The notes: generated by a model from the letters alone, not told the origin. A stretch of 64,000 nt of DNA from Notospermus geniculatus (GCA_002633025.1 NMRB01000003.1:302347-366346); one strand, 5' to 3'; positions 36,901-49,799 are shown, numbered from the stretch's first letter. Numbers and translations: made by a program.

Positions 36901-37800
36901 ACATCTTTTTAATTACAGATCAACAGAAATTGCTTTTAGATTTACACACTCCGAGGCAAAGCAGCAGCAACCTCTGGCATATCAAATATTTACAAAAACC
37001 TGTGAATACCGCTTCGCTGAAGACAAATGATACCCTACTGGCCATCCATTCAGGAATATGTTCTTCATTGTTTCCCCAAAAAGCATGAAAAACTTCGACG
37101 TTTTCTGAAAAGAAACAGAGTTTTTTCTTCAATACCTAGCCACAAAAGAAGAATTCCGCCTACGGTGTAGTGAAGGATACTGTCACATTCTGTTTGTTAC
37201 TTTTGACATACCACACCATTTAGTCCAAAATATCATTCGTTTATTACCACCACAGCGATTTTGATCTGAGAAATCATTCTGGGTGTCTTAATCCTTGACA
37301 AGTCCACCGATTCCATTTTCACCGACGTGAATTGATCTCCTATATGTCCTTGTCATTGGGAATCCACTTAGAGTGATAAGTCCACTGATACGTATTCTGC
37401 CTCCGTCAAGTTCGCCTTGAAGTCAGTGCCCAGAATCGATAGGATTAACCATTAACATCACATACCTTGAACATACACTTGTCAATGTCATCCAGCGATA
37501 TAGGAGATGGTGATATAGCTGCCATGCGTTGAATCTTTTAAAATTAATACTATTTCTACCTGGAAATAGAAAGTGGACCTGTAATTCCCTCATATTTTAA
37601 TCTGACAACCCTCTAGAACTGAATGTGTCCATTTGTCGTTAGGTGACCTTATTTTTTTCTTCTTTCCTCTTCTCTGCTTGCATTTGGTAATACAGGTAAG
37701 TGCATTGTACGTTTTTGAAGCGAGCTGAGAATCGGAAAAAGCATCATTTTACCCAAAGTCATTGAACATTTGAATATCAAACGAAGAAATGCTTTGTTTG
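33913..37800. other. unassigned non-coding stretch
   Basis: The longest frames are 88 codons (34086-34352 +) and 138 codons (35447-35863 -). I recognise neither, and both fit chance for this length of DNA. A short hairpin AGCATCAT/ATGATGCT lies near 35873-35892, and a C run at 35280. Confidence 0.45.
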
Positions 37801-37830
37801 ACAACTCTCTATGTACATCCTGCTTTTTGA

Positions 37831-38131
37831 TAATCCAGTAAGTTGCCTTTCACATCTCTGTCAAAGACAAGCTGACTCTGATATTGCTAACAAGCTGTTC
37901 CAAACCACTTGCAAAGATCCCATCAAGTTCCAAGCACACTTTGTTCTCATTCAACCGGAGCTAACTCAGTCTGATATCCTGCAAAGCAAAGATACACACA
38001 CTACTGTGTCTAAGTTCAATACGCCAAACACGCTCTACCTCCTGCGATCCCATTATAGATGTCAAAGCGCTGGACAAGGCCATAAACCCTTTGGCATTCC
38101 TTGTCCAACCTTTGTGAAGTCAATCATGTAG
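37831..38131 (+). CDS. possible exon or degenerate coding remnant, unknown product
   Basis: A plus-strand frame of about 100 codons (methionine at 37811) has a mostly polar, protein-like composition, with segments such as RQADSDIANKLFQ and HFVLIQPELTQSDILQ. Its last codons (TFVKSIM, then stop) fall in block R5 and so are repeated after the N at 38656. I recognise no family. Chance is a real alternative. Confidence 0.15.
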
Positions 38132-38655
38132 CTTGGCTAATCGGTTTGGACATGATAGACCGGAGCCGATGGTCAGTGGAAGATCACCCGATAGCAATCA
38201 ATAACCCAATATGAAATAATTGTGGTAGTCAAAGGCATGAGATGGCACAGCTGACCTGATGTTCATATGGCTCATGAGAAACTCCAGGCGAGTCGTCACA
38301 TCTTGAATTCTTCATAACGTGCGTCTGAAACACAGTTGGCAACAATAGGTTTCTGCCGCTTGTATACACTAGTACATGTATGCGCGTGTACATGTACGTG
38401 TGCCCTGTCACTGAAATCTTAGCTGTGATGAATTTACATGTTTCTTTCGTTCCACAGTTGAACAAAAAACTCATAAACCCCAAGACTGCATGTTTGTGAT
38501 ACAAGGCAAACTAATGGACTGCCCAAACAAGTGGCAATAGAACTGCTTTTCATGCCCTGGCTGCTTCCTCTCCCTCTGACTACATATCGAATGATTTGCT
38601 CTGTTAAACTGACATCTCTACCCTCAGAAGCAATCATTAGCCTCTTGCTTTCCAC
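38104..38655. repeat. repeat block R5, first copy, ending at a single N
   Basis: This matches 38657-39381, apart from a ~175-bp insertion in the second copy and small indels. It starts TCCAACCTTTGTG and ends GCTTTCCAC at the N. Probably two haplotypes in tandem. Confidence 0.9.
38458..38540 (+). CDS. possible short terminal exon, unknown product (copy 1)
   Basis: A good acceptor (TTTCTTTCGTTCCACAG) is followed by two bases and then 26 open codons ending in TAG, including KPQDCMFVIQGKLMDC. The second copy at 39184-39266 keeps the frame and length, with two amino-acid changes near the start. I recognise no family, and no upstream exon could be joined. Confidence 0.15.
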
Positions 38656-38656
38656 N
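38656..38656. other. single-N contig junction
   Basis: This lies exactly between the two R5 copies. Confidence 0.8.
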
Positions 38657-38861
38657 TCCAACCTTTGTGAAGTCAATCATGTAGCTTGGCTAATCGGTTT
38701 GGACATGATAGACCGGAGCCGATGGTCAGTGGAAGATCACCCGATAGCAATCAATAACCCAATATGAAATAATTGTGGTAGTCAAAGGCATGAGATGGCA
38801 CAGCTGACCTGATGTTCATATGGCTCATGAGAAACTTCAGGCGAGTCATCACATCTCAGTC

Positions 38862-39036
38862 GAATAGGAGCAGTCAGCCGCGCTTATTGCCAAAAGATGG
38901 CAGCAAAGTTTAGCGGACCAATACACAGGAAAATCCACGTGATTGGTGCTCGGTCAAGAATGAATGGGTCCGCTATATGCATTGAATTGGGCCGTAGTGA
39001 CACCTATTGGTCAACTCACTGACACAGCTCCTATTC
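38862..39036. mobile_element. ~175-bp insertion with GAATAGGAGC inverted ends
   Basis: This is absent from the first R5 copy, where CACATCT runs on to the ATTCTTCATAACG segment. The insertion starts GAATAGGAGCAGTCAG, and its reversed end reads GAATAGGAGCTGTGTCAG. A part of the interior (TAGTGACACCTATTG) recurs near 45700, suggesting a dispersed family. The target duplication is unclear because the flanks differ slightly. Confidence 0.7.
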
Positions 39037-39183
39037 TTAACAACATGCGGCTGAAACACAGTAAGTTGGCAACAGTAGGTTCCTGCCGCTTGTACATTAT
39101 TACATGTTTGTACATGTACATGTACGTGTGCCCTGTCACTGAAATATTAGCTGTGATGAATTTACCTTTTTTTCATTCCACAG

Positions 39184-39266
39184 TTGGACAAAAAAATCAT
39201 AAACCCCAAGACTGCATGTTTGTGATACAAGGCAAACTAATGGACTGCCCAAACAAGTGGCAATAG
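39184..39266 (+). CDS. possible short terminal exon, unknown product (copy 2)
   Basis: This is the counterpart of 38458-38540. The acceptor is TTTTTTTCATTCCACAG and the frame is intact to TAG. Confidence 0.15.
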
Positions 39267-39381
39267 AACTGCTTTTCATGCCCTGGCTGCTTCCTCTCCC
39301 TCTGACTACATATCGAATGATTTGCTCTGTTAAACTGACATCTCTACCCTCAGAAGCAATCATTAGCCTCTTGCTTTCCAC

Positions 39382-42098
39382 TTGCCTCAGTGCTTACCTT
39401 CCGACTGCAGCTTGATCAGTGATGGTCAGCGCTATATTTGGAGCTGGTTAACCCAAAATAAATTGACCAATTTCCCGCTATGGCATGTCGCCAACCGCAA
39501 GCTCTCTTGTAATTTGTGAAACCGAATGATCGTAATGGTGTATCCGATCGGCTCCATTCTTTTCATTTGCTTGGTCATGACAGCAGGCACTAGCTTGGTT
39601 GACTCCCACCCACCCCTGAGTTTGAGGGGTAATCTTAGGAGCTATTCATCACCATCGTATTGACATCTGTAGTCACTTCATACTCGTAAGAAACTCCCAA
39701 GTGTCTGCTATTTCTGATGGATTTTTTCCCCATTACCCCATTTCCGCGAGTGTTATGGCTTTTATTTTAGATATATTGCAGTTTTGGGTCACAATTTAAA
39801 TACACGACTTAATCATTCCCAAAAATATTGCCTTCTTTTGACATAGTGGAAATTTATACCGTCTTCCTACTCTTTTTCTTGGAGGAGATATATTTGTGGA
39901 AGTGCGTAAATTACGTTAACATAAGTGGAATATTGGGCAAGGCTAAAATTTAGGGCTTAACGTAGCTTGTGGGGTGATTTCGAGAGTAATTCAGACAGAA
40001 GATTACCTACTATCCGAAGAGAAAGTTTTTATCATATTTCTTTTCCATTTCCTGTGTACGTCTTAATATGTCTTGGTTATAACCACAGTGAGCCACCAAC
40101 ATGAGGGATATGATTCATGTTGTATTCCTTTTTTTCCGTTTGTCTGACAATGAGATATTAAAAGATGAAAATTTTCAGAAAATGACCGAAATTTTCATCA
40201 TATCGGTCCCAAAGATTAAATGACCAAAAACTGCATTAAATTATTTATTTCACAATATGTTGTTGTCGTTATTTTCTGTGTCACCTCAGTCCTTCTTCCC
40301 TCCCTACTTGCCATTCCGAACTGTATAGTCATGTGACTGCAGAGGATCTAGAGCAACCAGACTGGGTTAACATCCGTGCTATTTTCCATCTCAATCCAGC
40401 TCAATTTAAGCTGGCGATGATTGATATAGCCGGAGGTACTTGCGCATAAGACATAGCAATTGCTAAGCCTCCGAATAAGGTAATCAGGATGTGCGAGGGA
40501 GGAGCTGATTTCAATTTCCATCACACCATGGGGAACACGGAGAAATGTGGCTCTTATATTTTAACCCATGGGTTGGGCCGTAGTACAAAATATAGGCTTT
40601 ACTTTGTAGGATGACAAAATAGGAAGGATAGCAGGGGTAATTTTGGCTCGACTCGAATTACTGAAGAAATCAACATTGATTTCGAGGATTGGATGTGAGG
40701 TGGCATCATGAATCATGACTAGCTATGGCATATATGGCTGTTTCAAAATGGAGGTGTCGTAGGTATGATATTCTCGACACCGATGGGGACTTATGGCTTG
40801 GGTACAATATCCGTCTGCCTGTTTCCTGACAAAAAATCTTGGGCTAGACAGAGCTACTTTCGCAGCTCTATAGACTAAAATGCCTTTCAGGTACCAAAGG
40901 AAGAAGTTACATATGTACATGTATGTGAAAAGATCCGACTTTCTTAGCAACGAGGAGTGATGCTGGTAAAAAAGCAACGTTTCGAGCATTTTACTTTGGG
41001 AAGAATGAAGTCCATTATTGCAAGCGCAGTGTTGTTAATAAAAATTTTATATGCCGTCCAAATATTTGAAAAACACCGACATAAAATTTGATCAAGTGCA
41101 TTGAGCTTGTGTCTACGACCCTTAGTGGGAAGCGCGAACATTTTGCATTATATAAACATGGATCTGGTGCCACTGTAAACTGTAGATCAATTTTGCTATA
41201 AAATATTCAGATCCATGCAAGTTTACTGGAACTAGGCAAGTGTAACGCTGATGTTTCTCTAATGTTTAATAGTGAATCTTGCCATAGTGGTGGTAAAATG
41301 TATTGGTGAGATTTTGTCATGTTTGAGTTTCTTTCTTAAATCCTATGACAGGATATCAATAATAGAATTTGAACAATCTCTTGATGTTTTCAGACCAAAA
41401 ACGAAACTTCCCCTAGTGGGGTCACACGCCTGAACCTCAAACATCTCCTGCTTGAACAAGACTAGCGCAGGGTCTTGAAGGCTGATCACAAAGGTTATTT
41501 GATAATACAGAAAATCATGGGCAATTCATGAGCATGAGTAGGGATGTCATAGTTCACAGCATCAACGGACTCTCAAACATTGATAAATTACTTTTGCTCC
41601 CAGAGGACCTCTGTGTTCACTAAACAGTTCAAGTTCACATTCTCTTCACTTTTCGCTTATGAGTAAACTTAAATTTCGCAAACAACCCACCAAGCGTACA
41701 CCTTGGCACTTTGCCGGATATTTCGCGCAGTATCAAAAATCGTGGCAGAGATCGTACCTCCTGGGAATTCAATATTGTTTTTCTCAATTGTGTCCAATGT
41801 TTCCATGACAATTATTCCTCGGATGTCATGATCCGTTGCACGATCAATCATCTGTCCAAGTAAAGGTCAGCCTCCTTTGGGTATTGTCTCATCATCTTGG
41901 CTCTATCGATCTCACACAGGCCAAGATAAATACATCGGAATGCTTGATTTGTGTGGCTGATGTGTTCTTATCACACGGTGTGCAATGTGCATTTGATGTA
42001 TCCTTCCAAAATAACATGGGTCACACACTTCTACCGACAATATGGAATGTTTTAGATTGAAATCAACTGAACAATAGGTGAAAAAAATCACTGGCACT
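39382..42098. other. unassigned non-coding stretch
   Basis: No open frame above 90 codons and no repeat was recognised. Confidence 0.45.
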
Positions 42099-42225
42099 CA
42101 TTGGGTCATTATGAAGAAAGACTAGCAAATGCTTTTACTTCAGATTTGTGCAGCATACAGCGGTGCATTTGTATTGTAAAGTTCAAGTAAAAGCATTTGC
42201 TAGTCTTTATTCATATGACCCATTG
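42099..42225. mobile_element. 127-bp palindromic MITE, GCAAATGCTTTT family
   Basis: The left arm runs from CATTGGGTCAT through AAGACTAGCAAATGCTTTTACTT. The right arm is AAGTAAAAGCATTTGCTAGTCTTT and runs out to ATGACCCATTG. The arms are about 45 bp with a ~35-bp centre. A diverged relative lies at 19700-19856. Confidence 0.85.
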
Positions 42226-43550
42226 TTTGTGTGGACCCTTTGCTAGGTCGCCCAGTACCGACAAACGCAATTAACTTGATCTGATCATGAGTGCACTATC
42301 CAGCAGTACCTGAGGTGTGACCAAGGAATTTTACCCCGCTGATTGATGAACACCCTTCACACAACCTGCCATCATGGCTTCCAGTCTGTATTCAGTCAAC
42401 CCGTATTTTCCCGTATGGAGTACTATTTTAGCATGATACTCGAATTATTTTCAAATGATTGCTGCTGAAAAATCCGGCCAAGTCAAACCTAAGACGCTGG
42501 AAAGACATACGCTGTGTTAAAAGAATACAATATTGTCTGGTGAGAAAAACTCATAGTGACGCAAAGCGTGACTATCAGATATCATATTAAGTAGTATTAC
42601 ATGAATTGAACTGCTCATTATAGTCTTCTCATAAATCTTGTTTTTCTCTTTTTTTGTTTGGGGGAACGAACGGACAACTGTCTAGGTTAATTCATTAAGT
42701 TTCATCTGCCACAAACCAAATCCACTCCCAGACATGCCTGATGTTAGCTTTCTAAATGTCAGGTTAGAAAAATGTGCTTACAGTCACCTGATAAGCTGAA
42801 CCACTGGTACAGCATCGGTGATGTCATTGGCTTAATGTGCGAACCCTTTCAGGAAATTGCTTTCTAGATCAGGCAACAAACAAGCTAATCATTACACGCG
42901 TGACACCCCAAAAATATTTTTGGCGATAGTTATTGGTTTTCATAGGAGTACGAATATCTTGTGATTCTGCCAATTCAGCAGGCCGGACGTACTTCATGGT
43001 AACTGATTGCCTTGATGTCACACATCTATTGCAAGAAATATCGTGCACCTTATAAAAAACCCTCATAGGGTACACAGGTGACTAACTACAACACACACAC
43101 AACTTGTTTTCCATTTAAGAAGTTGTTTTGGAACAGAGGGACTTTCTCACTCTGAGCAGTATTGTTATTCACATCATTACCCCTACATGGACTGTTTGAG
43201 CTACAATTGCGCTAATGATGTTCATCTGTGAAGCCAGTTCATCAATTGGAATTATCCAAAGTCGGAGGCTGGGAGGGTGCCAAATTGTCCCAATACAGAT
43301 AATGGAGTTGCTGTTACTTTTCAGGCTGACATTGAACACCAATTGATGATTGCTTTTCTTGGAGCCGTGGCCGCAGCCCTTGTGTAACGTCGAATGTATT
43401 GGGTAGAGTGATGTTATGTTAGCCGTCTAAACTGACTAGGCCTACATGTATTTTTTTTCATATTCTGTGGTCCTGTTTGTGTATCTGAAATAGAATGAGG
43501 TCATCTCAGAGTTTGAATGGCATCTATAGTCAGGTTCCTTCAATCGCACA
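42226..43550. other. unassigned non-coding stretch
   Basis: Nothing recognisable was seen beyond a short ACACAC run near 43092. Confidence 0.4.
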
Positions 43551-43892
43551 CACTGTTAGAAATTATTAATTTTACAGTAGTAATTTTGCAGTAATTTTAC
43601 AGAAAGTGCCTGCAGCAGAGTCCCCAGCACTTTCTGTAAATTTACATCATTTTTTAATGGTATGATTCATGTTTTCCTGTATTGGTTGGACTCCATTGGA
43701 CATCCCATTATGATGCCTTCTGGGAGCAGTATGAAAATATGATTTGGTCAGCCTCCAGTCAAGTCTCTGTTAACATTTATTTAAGTCTGTCATGTCTGTA
43801 GTTTTACAGATCACGCTGTAATTTTACAGATCCAGTGCTGGGGACTCTGCTGCACAGATTTTCTGTAAAATCTTCTGTTATTTCTAACAGTG
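43551..43892. mobile_element. 342-bp MITE with CACTGTTAGAAAT ends
   Basis: The left end CACTGTTAGAAAT and the reversed right end CACTGTTAGAAATAACAG match over 13 bases. Further in, the subterminal segments GCAGAGTCCCCAGCACT and AGTGCTGGGGACTCTGCTGC are also inverted, and both arms carry several TTTTACAG/CTGTAAAA motifs. The centre, about 43660-43800, is unique. It has no coding capacity and no clear target duplication, and I cannot assign a superfamily. Confidence 0.85.
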
Positions 43893-46800
43893 CAGTTTCA
43901 CACTCCATCTCGCATCATTTCATCGTTGCGTGATCTCCTTCCTTCATCAGTTTATTTGATAGGATAAGACAGAATGGTGTATGCGGTCACCACTGCTAAG
44001 TGAAGGCTGACAATAGTTCTGTTAAAACAAATCCGACGTGCTTGATGATTAATGATTATTCCAGTTTGCTGAGAAGATCATGACTGGACTGTCAGCCCAG
44101 TTTGAACTTTTGACCAGACAAATATCTGGCCATCAACTACCATCCCATGGATCATGATGTCAATATGATGAACAGAGACAAAATATGTATGAACTAAAAT
44201 GGAACCAAAAAGCTTCTGATTTAGCCAGTTGCGGTAGGCCTAACTATTGCTTCTGGTTCTATCAGAGTTAAATTTGACATGGCCATTATATGTGGAGTGA
44301 GGGTTAGACACGTCAATATTACGTTCAGGGATCTACCTCGCAGCCCATTTTATATCAGTCTAGACTTAATATTGACCGACGTGAAATTGATAACCATTTA
44401 TCACTGTTAAATTGCGGGCTGTCTCCTAGGATTGATTTGTGTCCCAACTAATTAATTGTTTCCTCAACTGCAGCTACGGAAGCCAGGATTTGTCAGTAAC
44501 TTCAAGGCTGTTGTCTGATATGAAATTTATTTGCCTGTTTGTTCGATCAAGTTCACCCAGATATCAGTGCAAGGCTTTATTAACAGTCGTGCAATAGGAG
44601 TGGTGTCGGTATCCATGCATGATTTTATGATTCGAGACCTTGGATATTGTAAAGAAACTGTTACTAACGCTTGTTGCAGTATCATAATTTACAGAAAAAT
44701 ATTTCTGCTCCACGCCATAGAATGTTTTATGGCACACTTCAACCCAGAGGGCGAGATTTGACGATGACAAAGCGAAACTTCATCCTCTAAGACCGTCAGG
44801 TTTATCACATTTTCCTCTATTACATCAACCATGTTTGAAAAGTTCACAGTCATTGTTACATGATTGAAATTGGTCTCCTTTTCCTTACATTCGACTACAT
44901 GTATTATCATTTCCATCATCAGCAGCCGACAAATAGTATTCTTCTCAAAAGAAGCAGATCACTTTCCATCACGTATATCTCTGTAATATCACTTTGATGC
45001 TGGCCGTTGAATGTATTTTAGTCCACGAAAAATGCGCCGGTGATATAAAAGAGTCCATACGCCGCAAACTTATTTCCTGTGTTATTTTCGTACCTACCTC
45101 AAAGAAGACGGAGAGGATGTTTGGCGATTATTTTGTGCTTCATCTGATGGTAAGTGCTTGAGGATTCCCATGTAAATGTCAACAAAACCAATTAGGAGTA
45201 ATTGTGATTGAAAACCTCTTCTTAGTGAACCTCGTGGCTGTAACAACGCGTAATCACAGTCTCCCCAGCCACACATTGCCATGGTTACGAAACGATTTGT
45301 AAAAAATGATCCCATGCCCTTGGCTGGCATCAATTATTTTATGTTGGCAGCACAAGATTTGGTTCAACGTAGCATAAAACAACGTCACTGATCATTCTCA
45401 ATGCGGTGATTCGTACACTGACAAGAGGGGCTGTATTCTTATAATTTACTCTTCCGGTAGCAGACGCTCTTTTTCGCAGGATGTCGAAAAAGTCATGTTC
45501 CTTGTTCCTTGCTGCTGTGAATCGTACGCCTATAAGAAAACATGGCCCTGAGTGCGCCGTTCATCGTTGACACTATGGGTGGATTATAACTGTGATAGAG
45601 GGCAGCACACAGTAATCAGGTCCGATACAATAGATGCCTTTTGTGTGGGAAATTGATCAGGACCTGAATGTCGCTTTCAATTCAATAGATTTAACCACTA
45701 GTGACACCTATTGAGGCAGTGAGTTGGGTTCCTCATTCAACTCCTTGGACCATGACTGGGCTTTTTACGCAACAAGCTTTTGTCACTGATGTGGCTTACG
45801 TTGAGCCGGTGTAACGTTTTTGAGCGTTCCCCATCTGCGAGTGTTCCCCTGCTATTGTCTGACGGAATAAGCCACGACTCGACAATGGAGGATACACAGA
45901 GAAACGTGTCGATCTATCTGCCAGTGCTTCCAGAACAATAGGGGGAACACTGACATACGGAAATACTGAAAAACTTTACACTTGGCGTATACTTTCCTCG
46001 AGATCACACAACTCGAAGGGTAACAAGTCACGCTTACAGTACGTAATCCCAAGTTTAATTCAAGTTGTGCAACAAACTCAGGATTGAATAGGCAGTTCTT
46101 GACATTCATGCAAGCGCGAGTTATGTGAACTCGAGTTGGGGTATACGCCCAGCTCACGTAAGCCTGTCCTGGCATGACTGACATTTGAATAAAATTACAA
46201 GACTTCTTGATTCGACAATACAATTTCGTAGGGTTACTGTAGCCTACTCAATTCTTTGTTGTTAATGCAACTGATGAACTGTGAGTGACTGATGAAACCT
46301 CGAAAAAAATCTTAAGAGAGTGTAGACAAATTTGGAAATGGAAATACATGTTTTAGGCATTCGGTGGAATTATTTGGGGGGGGGGGTGATTGACACCAAT
46401 AACACACTGAATGCACGGTACGGAATTGATATCATTTTGTAGGAGATTTTTATTTCTAAATCAGTGCAGTGAGTGGACATACACATTCTCGCTTAGTAAG
46501 CATCCTGTCATTGCATGCAGTATTCAATGTTGTTATCTTAGGTTGCCACTTTGCATGCTAAGGGCCAAGTGTCATAACATCCGAGTGATTGATGAGGCTC
46601 CTGAAGTTAAGGCAGATCCAATCAGCTTGCTTTTTCCTCCCTCGAATCAACACTGAGCATTTCCTGCACACCGAACATTTTTCTAATCAGCTTTTTTGCC
46701 CCCTGTGTATTACTTATCCACTCTGTCACATCCCGATCACGAGCGGTTGAATTAATTTCAGCTCAACGTTACCAAGAGCTTGTGCGTGTCTTAGTGAAAT

Positions 46801-48051
46801 CAGTAGAAGAAGAACTTAAGAAGAGCTGAGTGGCACAGAGTTTTGTAATATCGGATTTACCTCGTTGGGGTAAGGATAGAGCGAGAACAAATCTATCCAA
46901 AACACAAGACAAGGTAAAAATCCAATTCGCTCATGCAGTGTGCTTACGTTTTTCTGAAAAAGGCATTTTTATTCATTCCCCAATTCTTTTTATCTACTCT
47001 GTCACATCTGACATGTCCAATTGCAGTGACGCTGGGAATCTTCTGCTCAGAATGAATAATGTGGTGAGGTCTCTTCCATTTCCTTATTGCTGTGTTGATG
47101 TTGAGAGTTAGAATGTTGGTGTTCTTTTGACTCGGTGTCGTTGAAAAACATCGCCATTCCTCATGTGCTGTGAATGTAATGATGAAATGTACACCAAATG
47201 GTCCATTTGTGTTTCTGGATGCTTTCCTGCAAAGAAAAAAATTATGCCCTTGTACGAAAACCTTCGAAGACTTAGGGCCTGTTTGCATCTCATCTATTCC
47301 TTTACTACCGCTCATTTAATCAAACGTTTGATTCATTATCCATGAGTTTGGACCATCACAAATTCTGTTGCTAATCTTTCTATATAAATGTATATAGCCA
47401 ATCCTCTTATTAATCTGGTATCACGTTTTCCTGGCCTCTATACATAATTCAGGTTGAACATCATTTCTTCTCTTTGTGTGTCCTCCAGATCAGCGGCTAC
47501 ATGAAAGCCTTAATTATCTCTCGTATAATGGAGGACAAGACCCCTGCTTTCCCAGAGGATTTAGGTCAGGGTCTCAGGGCATTATGGTCCCTGCTATTTA
47601 CATGCTGTCAGGGGCAGGAACGTATTCATGTTATTCCCGTGATGAAACCTAAAGAGGAGATTTGTCCATATTTGGTTAGAATATTAAGTTTACTGTACCG
47701 ATAATTTGGCTGTTACAGAGGACATTGTATGAATAGCAAGTACATGCATACTGTGCGTCAAGGTCTCTCTCTAGCACTGTACCTCTCCCAGTTGCCGTCT
47801 CTGTGTCGTGATAAGGAAGGGATCAGGTGTCCTTTGAACATATGATCAGGCTTGTCCCTGTATCAGTACGTGACAAGGCAAACACCTTCATGGATGAGAT
47901 GCTTTTCATTCCATGATTACTATGTTACCGTATTCGTAGCAGTACAGTCATCATACAAGTAAAGTGTCTTGCCCATACATAGACAAACACTGAAAAATTC
48001 CCAACACTGATGGCTCTCATCTCAAACTTGGTATGTTGGTACTGCTCAATA
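43893..48051. other. unassigned stretch
   Basis: The longest frame is 123 codons on the minus strand (45852-46223); it contains a GQAYV motif discussed in the findings. A 76-codon frame at 47474-47704 follows an acceptor-like TGTCCTCCAG but is not recognisable. A run of about 12 Gs lies near 46375. A segment near 45690-45730 resembles the inserted element at 38862-39036. Confidence 0.45.
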
Positions 48052-49250
48052 TATTTACTTACTCGGCCTCTCGGCTTTACTTAGTCCTGAAAGCAGAATT
48101 GTTGCGTCTTCTATTGCGTTTTTATCTAATAGGTACATGTAGGAAAAGGGAAAAATGATCTGCTATGTATATTATAAGCCTTTGCATTATGAAATAATCA
48201 TTGAATGTATCCCTGAGCAAATTTTAGAATGTATTCCTCCTTACTTTGAATTGCTCCCACTGTGATTTTTCATATTGGGCTTTGGCTCCGAACATGATTG
48301 AAGTAGTCATCATTTCTCAATAAGGAATCTAATGGATGACACTTCCTTAGGCGCCCCTTTAGGAAAATATGTCAATGTCTATTGGAACAGAACAAGGTCT
48401 CATCCGTTATCTTAGCCTGCTGTCTGGTTTAGTTTTAGTGGATGAATAATGTATTGTACATTAGAAATGTCTTTCCAATTTCTTCCTCTGTATTAATTGC
48501 CTTTATAGCCAAGGGAATTTGCTATAAATGCTGGCACGTTCCCAAGTAATCTGTTCTAATAAATGTTTACCCATCATTGCAGAGAGTAATTTTGGTTGTT
48601 CGTATAGCGTCTGAGACATGAGGGCTTTAGTAAGAGCAATCATGCCTCATTTGGGATAGATTCTGGTGGAAAGTGGCTTGATTCCATATGTTGTTTTCTT
48701 TCAGATGTTGGCCAACATCAGAATTGATATTGCTTATTAAGTAGAAGAAAGTATATCACAGAAAGCTCATGTCACAATTGTTTATCATTTTTATTATATA
48801 CAGGATGGCCCCCAAAGAAAACGCAACCGCATACTTCTACTAAACTTGCACCTACATCATTGGTACGTATGGGGAATTTTCGTAGGAGCAAAATGAGACC
48901 AAGATTGTCCGATTCGGTTCAACAGTTTTGATTCTAGAGCCATTTTTGTGAAGCAAAGTTAGAACCCTTTTACCTGACCTGATGTAATTTGCCATTCAGA
49001 ACAACGTCACAGTTTTAATCCCCTATTATCAACTGGGGCTAAGTGCTATGTAATAATGAATAGTACAAGTAAAAGTTTATTTCAGTGTTTGAGTTATTCC
49101 ATTGTTCTGTCTTTGTGTATTCATCACAATCAGTGCGAGGAATTGATTGGCAAGTCATGCAATGGCGTGCTGACTTTGCCTCACAAAAATGGCTCTAGAA
49201 TCAAAACAGTTGAACCGAATTGGACAATCTTGGTCTCATTTTGCTTCTAA

Positions 49251-49497
49251 TGCCCCAATCACACTGAGCTAGTTCTCAGTGCGTTCTTGAAAATTTTGCC
49301 GAACGGGCTCAAACTGTGTGCGATCGGAGTGGACGTGGTGGCAACTTTTTACAGTCTTTTTACGAATTTCATGAACGGGAAGGGTGCTCCAGAACATCGA
49401 TGCATTATTTGGCCAAGGGTTACACGTTCTAGCCCGTTTTACGATTTTTTAGGACGGGGCAGGACGTTTTGAGAACTACTTCAGTGTGACAGGCCCT
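49251..49497. mobile_element. 247-bp PIF/Harbinger-like MITE with empty site in the other copy
   Basis: The other R6 copy reads GCTTCTAAGAAGATTC (TAA at 52186-52188). Here the same site is GCTTCTAA, 247 bp, then TAAGAAGATTC, so TAA is duplicated (49248-49250 and 49498-49500). The inverted ends are TGCCCCAATCACACTGAGCT and, reversed from the right, AGGGCCTGTCACACTGAAGT. The inner CACACTGA.CTA.TTCTCA match is strong. A 3-bp TAA target is typical of PIF/Harbinger elements. It has no coding capacity. Confidence 0.9.
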
Positions 49498-49799
49498 TAA
49501 GAAGATTCATACTAAGAAGATTCGTCCATACCAAGTATGTGGGTGCTAGTTGAGGTGAAGTATGCGGTTGCGTTTTGGGGGGTGGCACCCTGTATTGGCT
49601 GTCGTTACTTATGCTTGTTTGAGGACCATGCGTATGTGTTGCCCTTTTTGCCTAAAAATGCGAAAAGCTTTTCTACAAAATGTTCTAACAGCATGCGTCA
49701 TAGTCATCACAGCAATAAAAAAATGGAAATATCAATGTAACGTCATCTTGAATGCATTTTGTTGGAATACATGATTCCATATTGTTCATATCTTTTCAG

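Larger units (their letters stand above)
38657..39381. repeat. repeat block R5, second copy
   Basis: See 38104-38655. This copy contains the insertion at 38862-39036. Confidence 0.9.
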
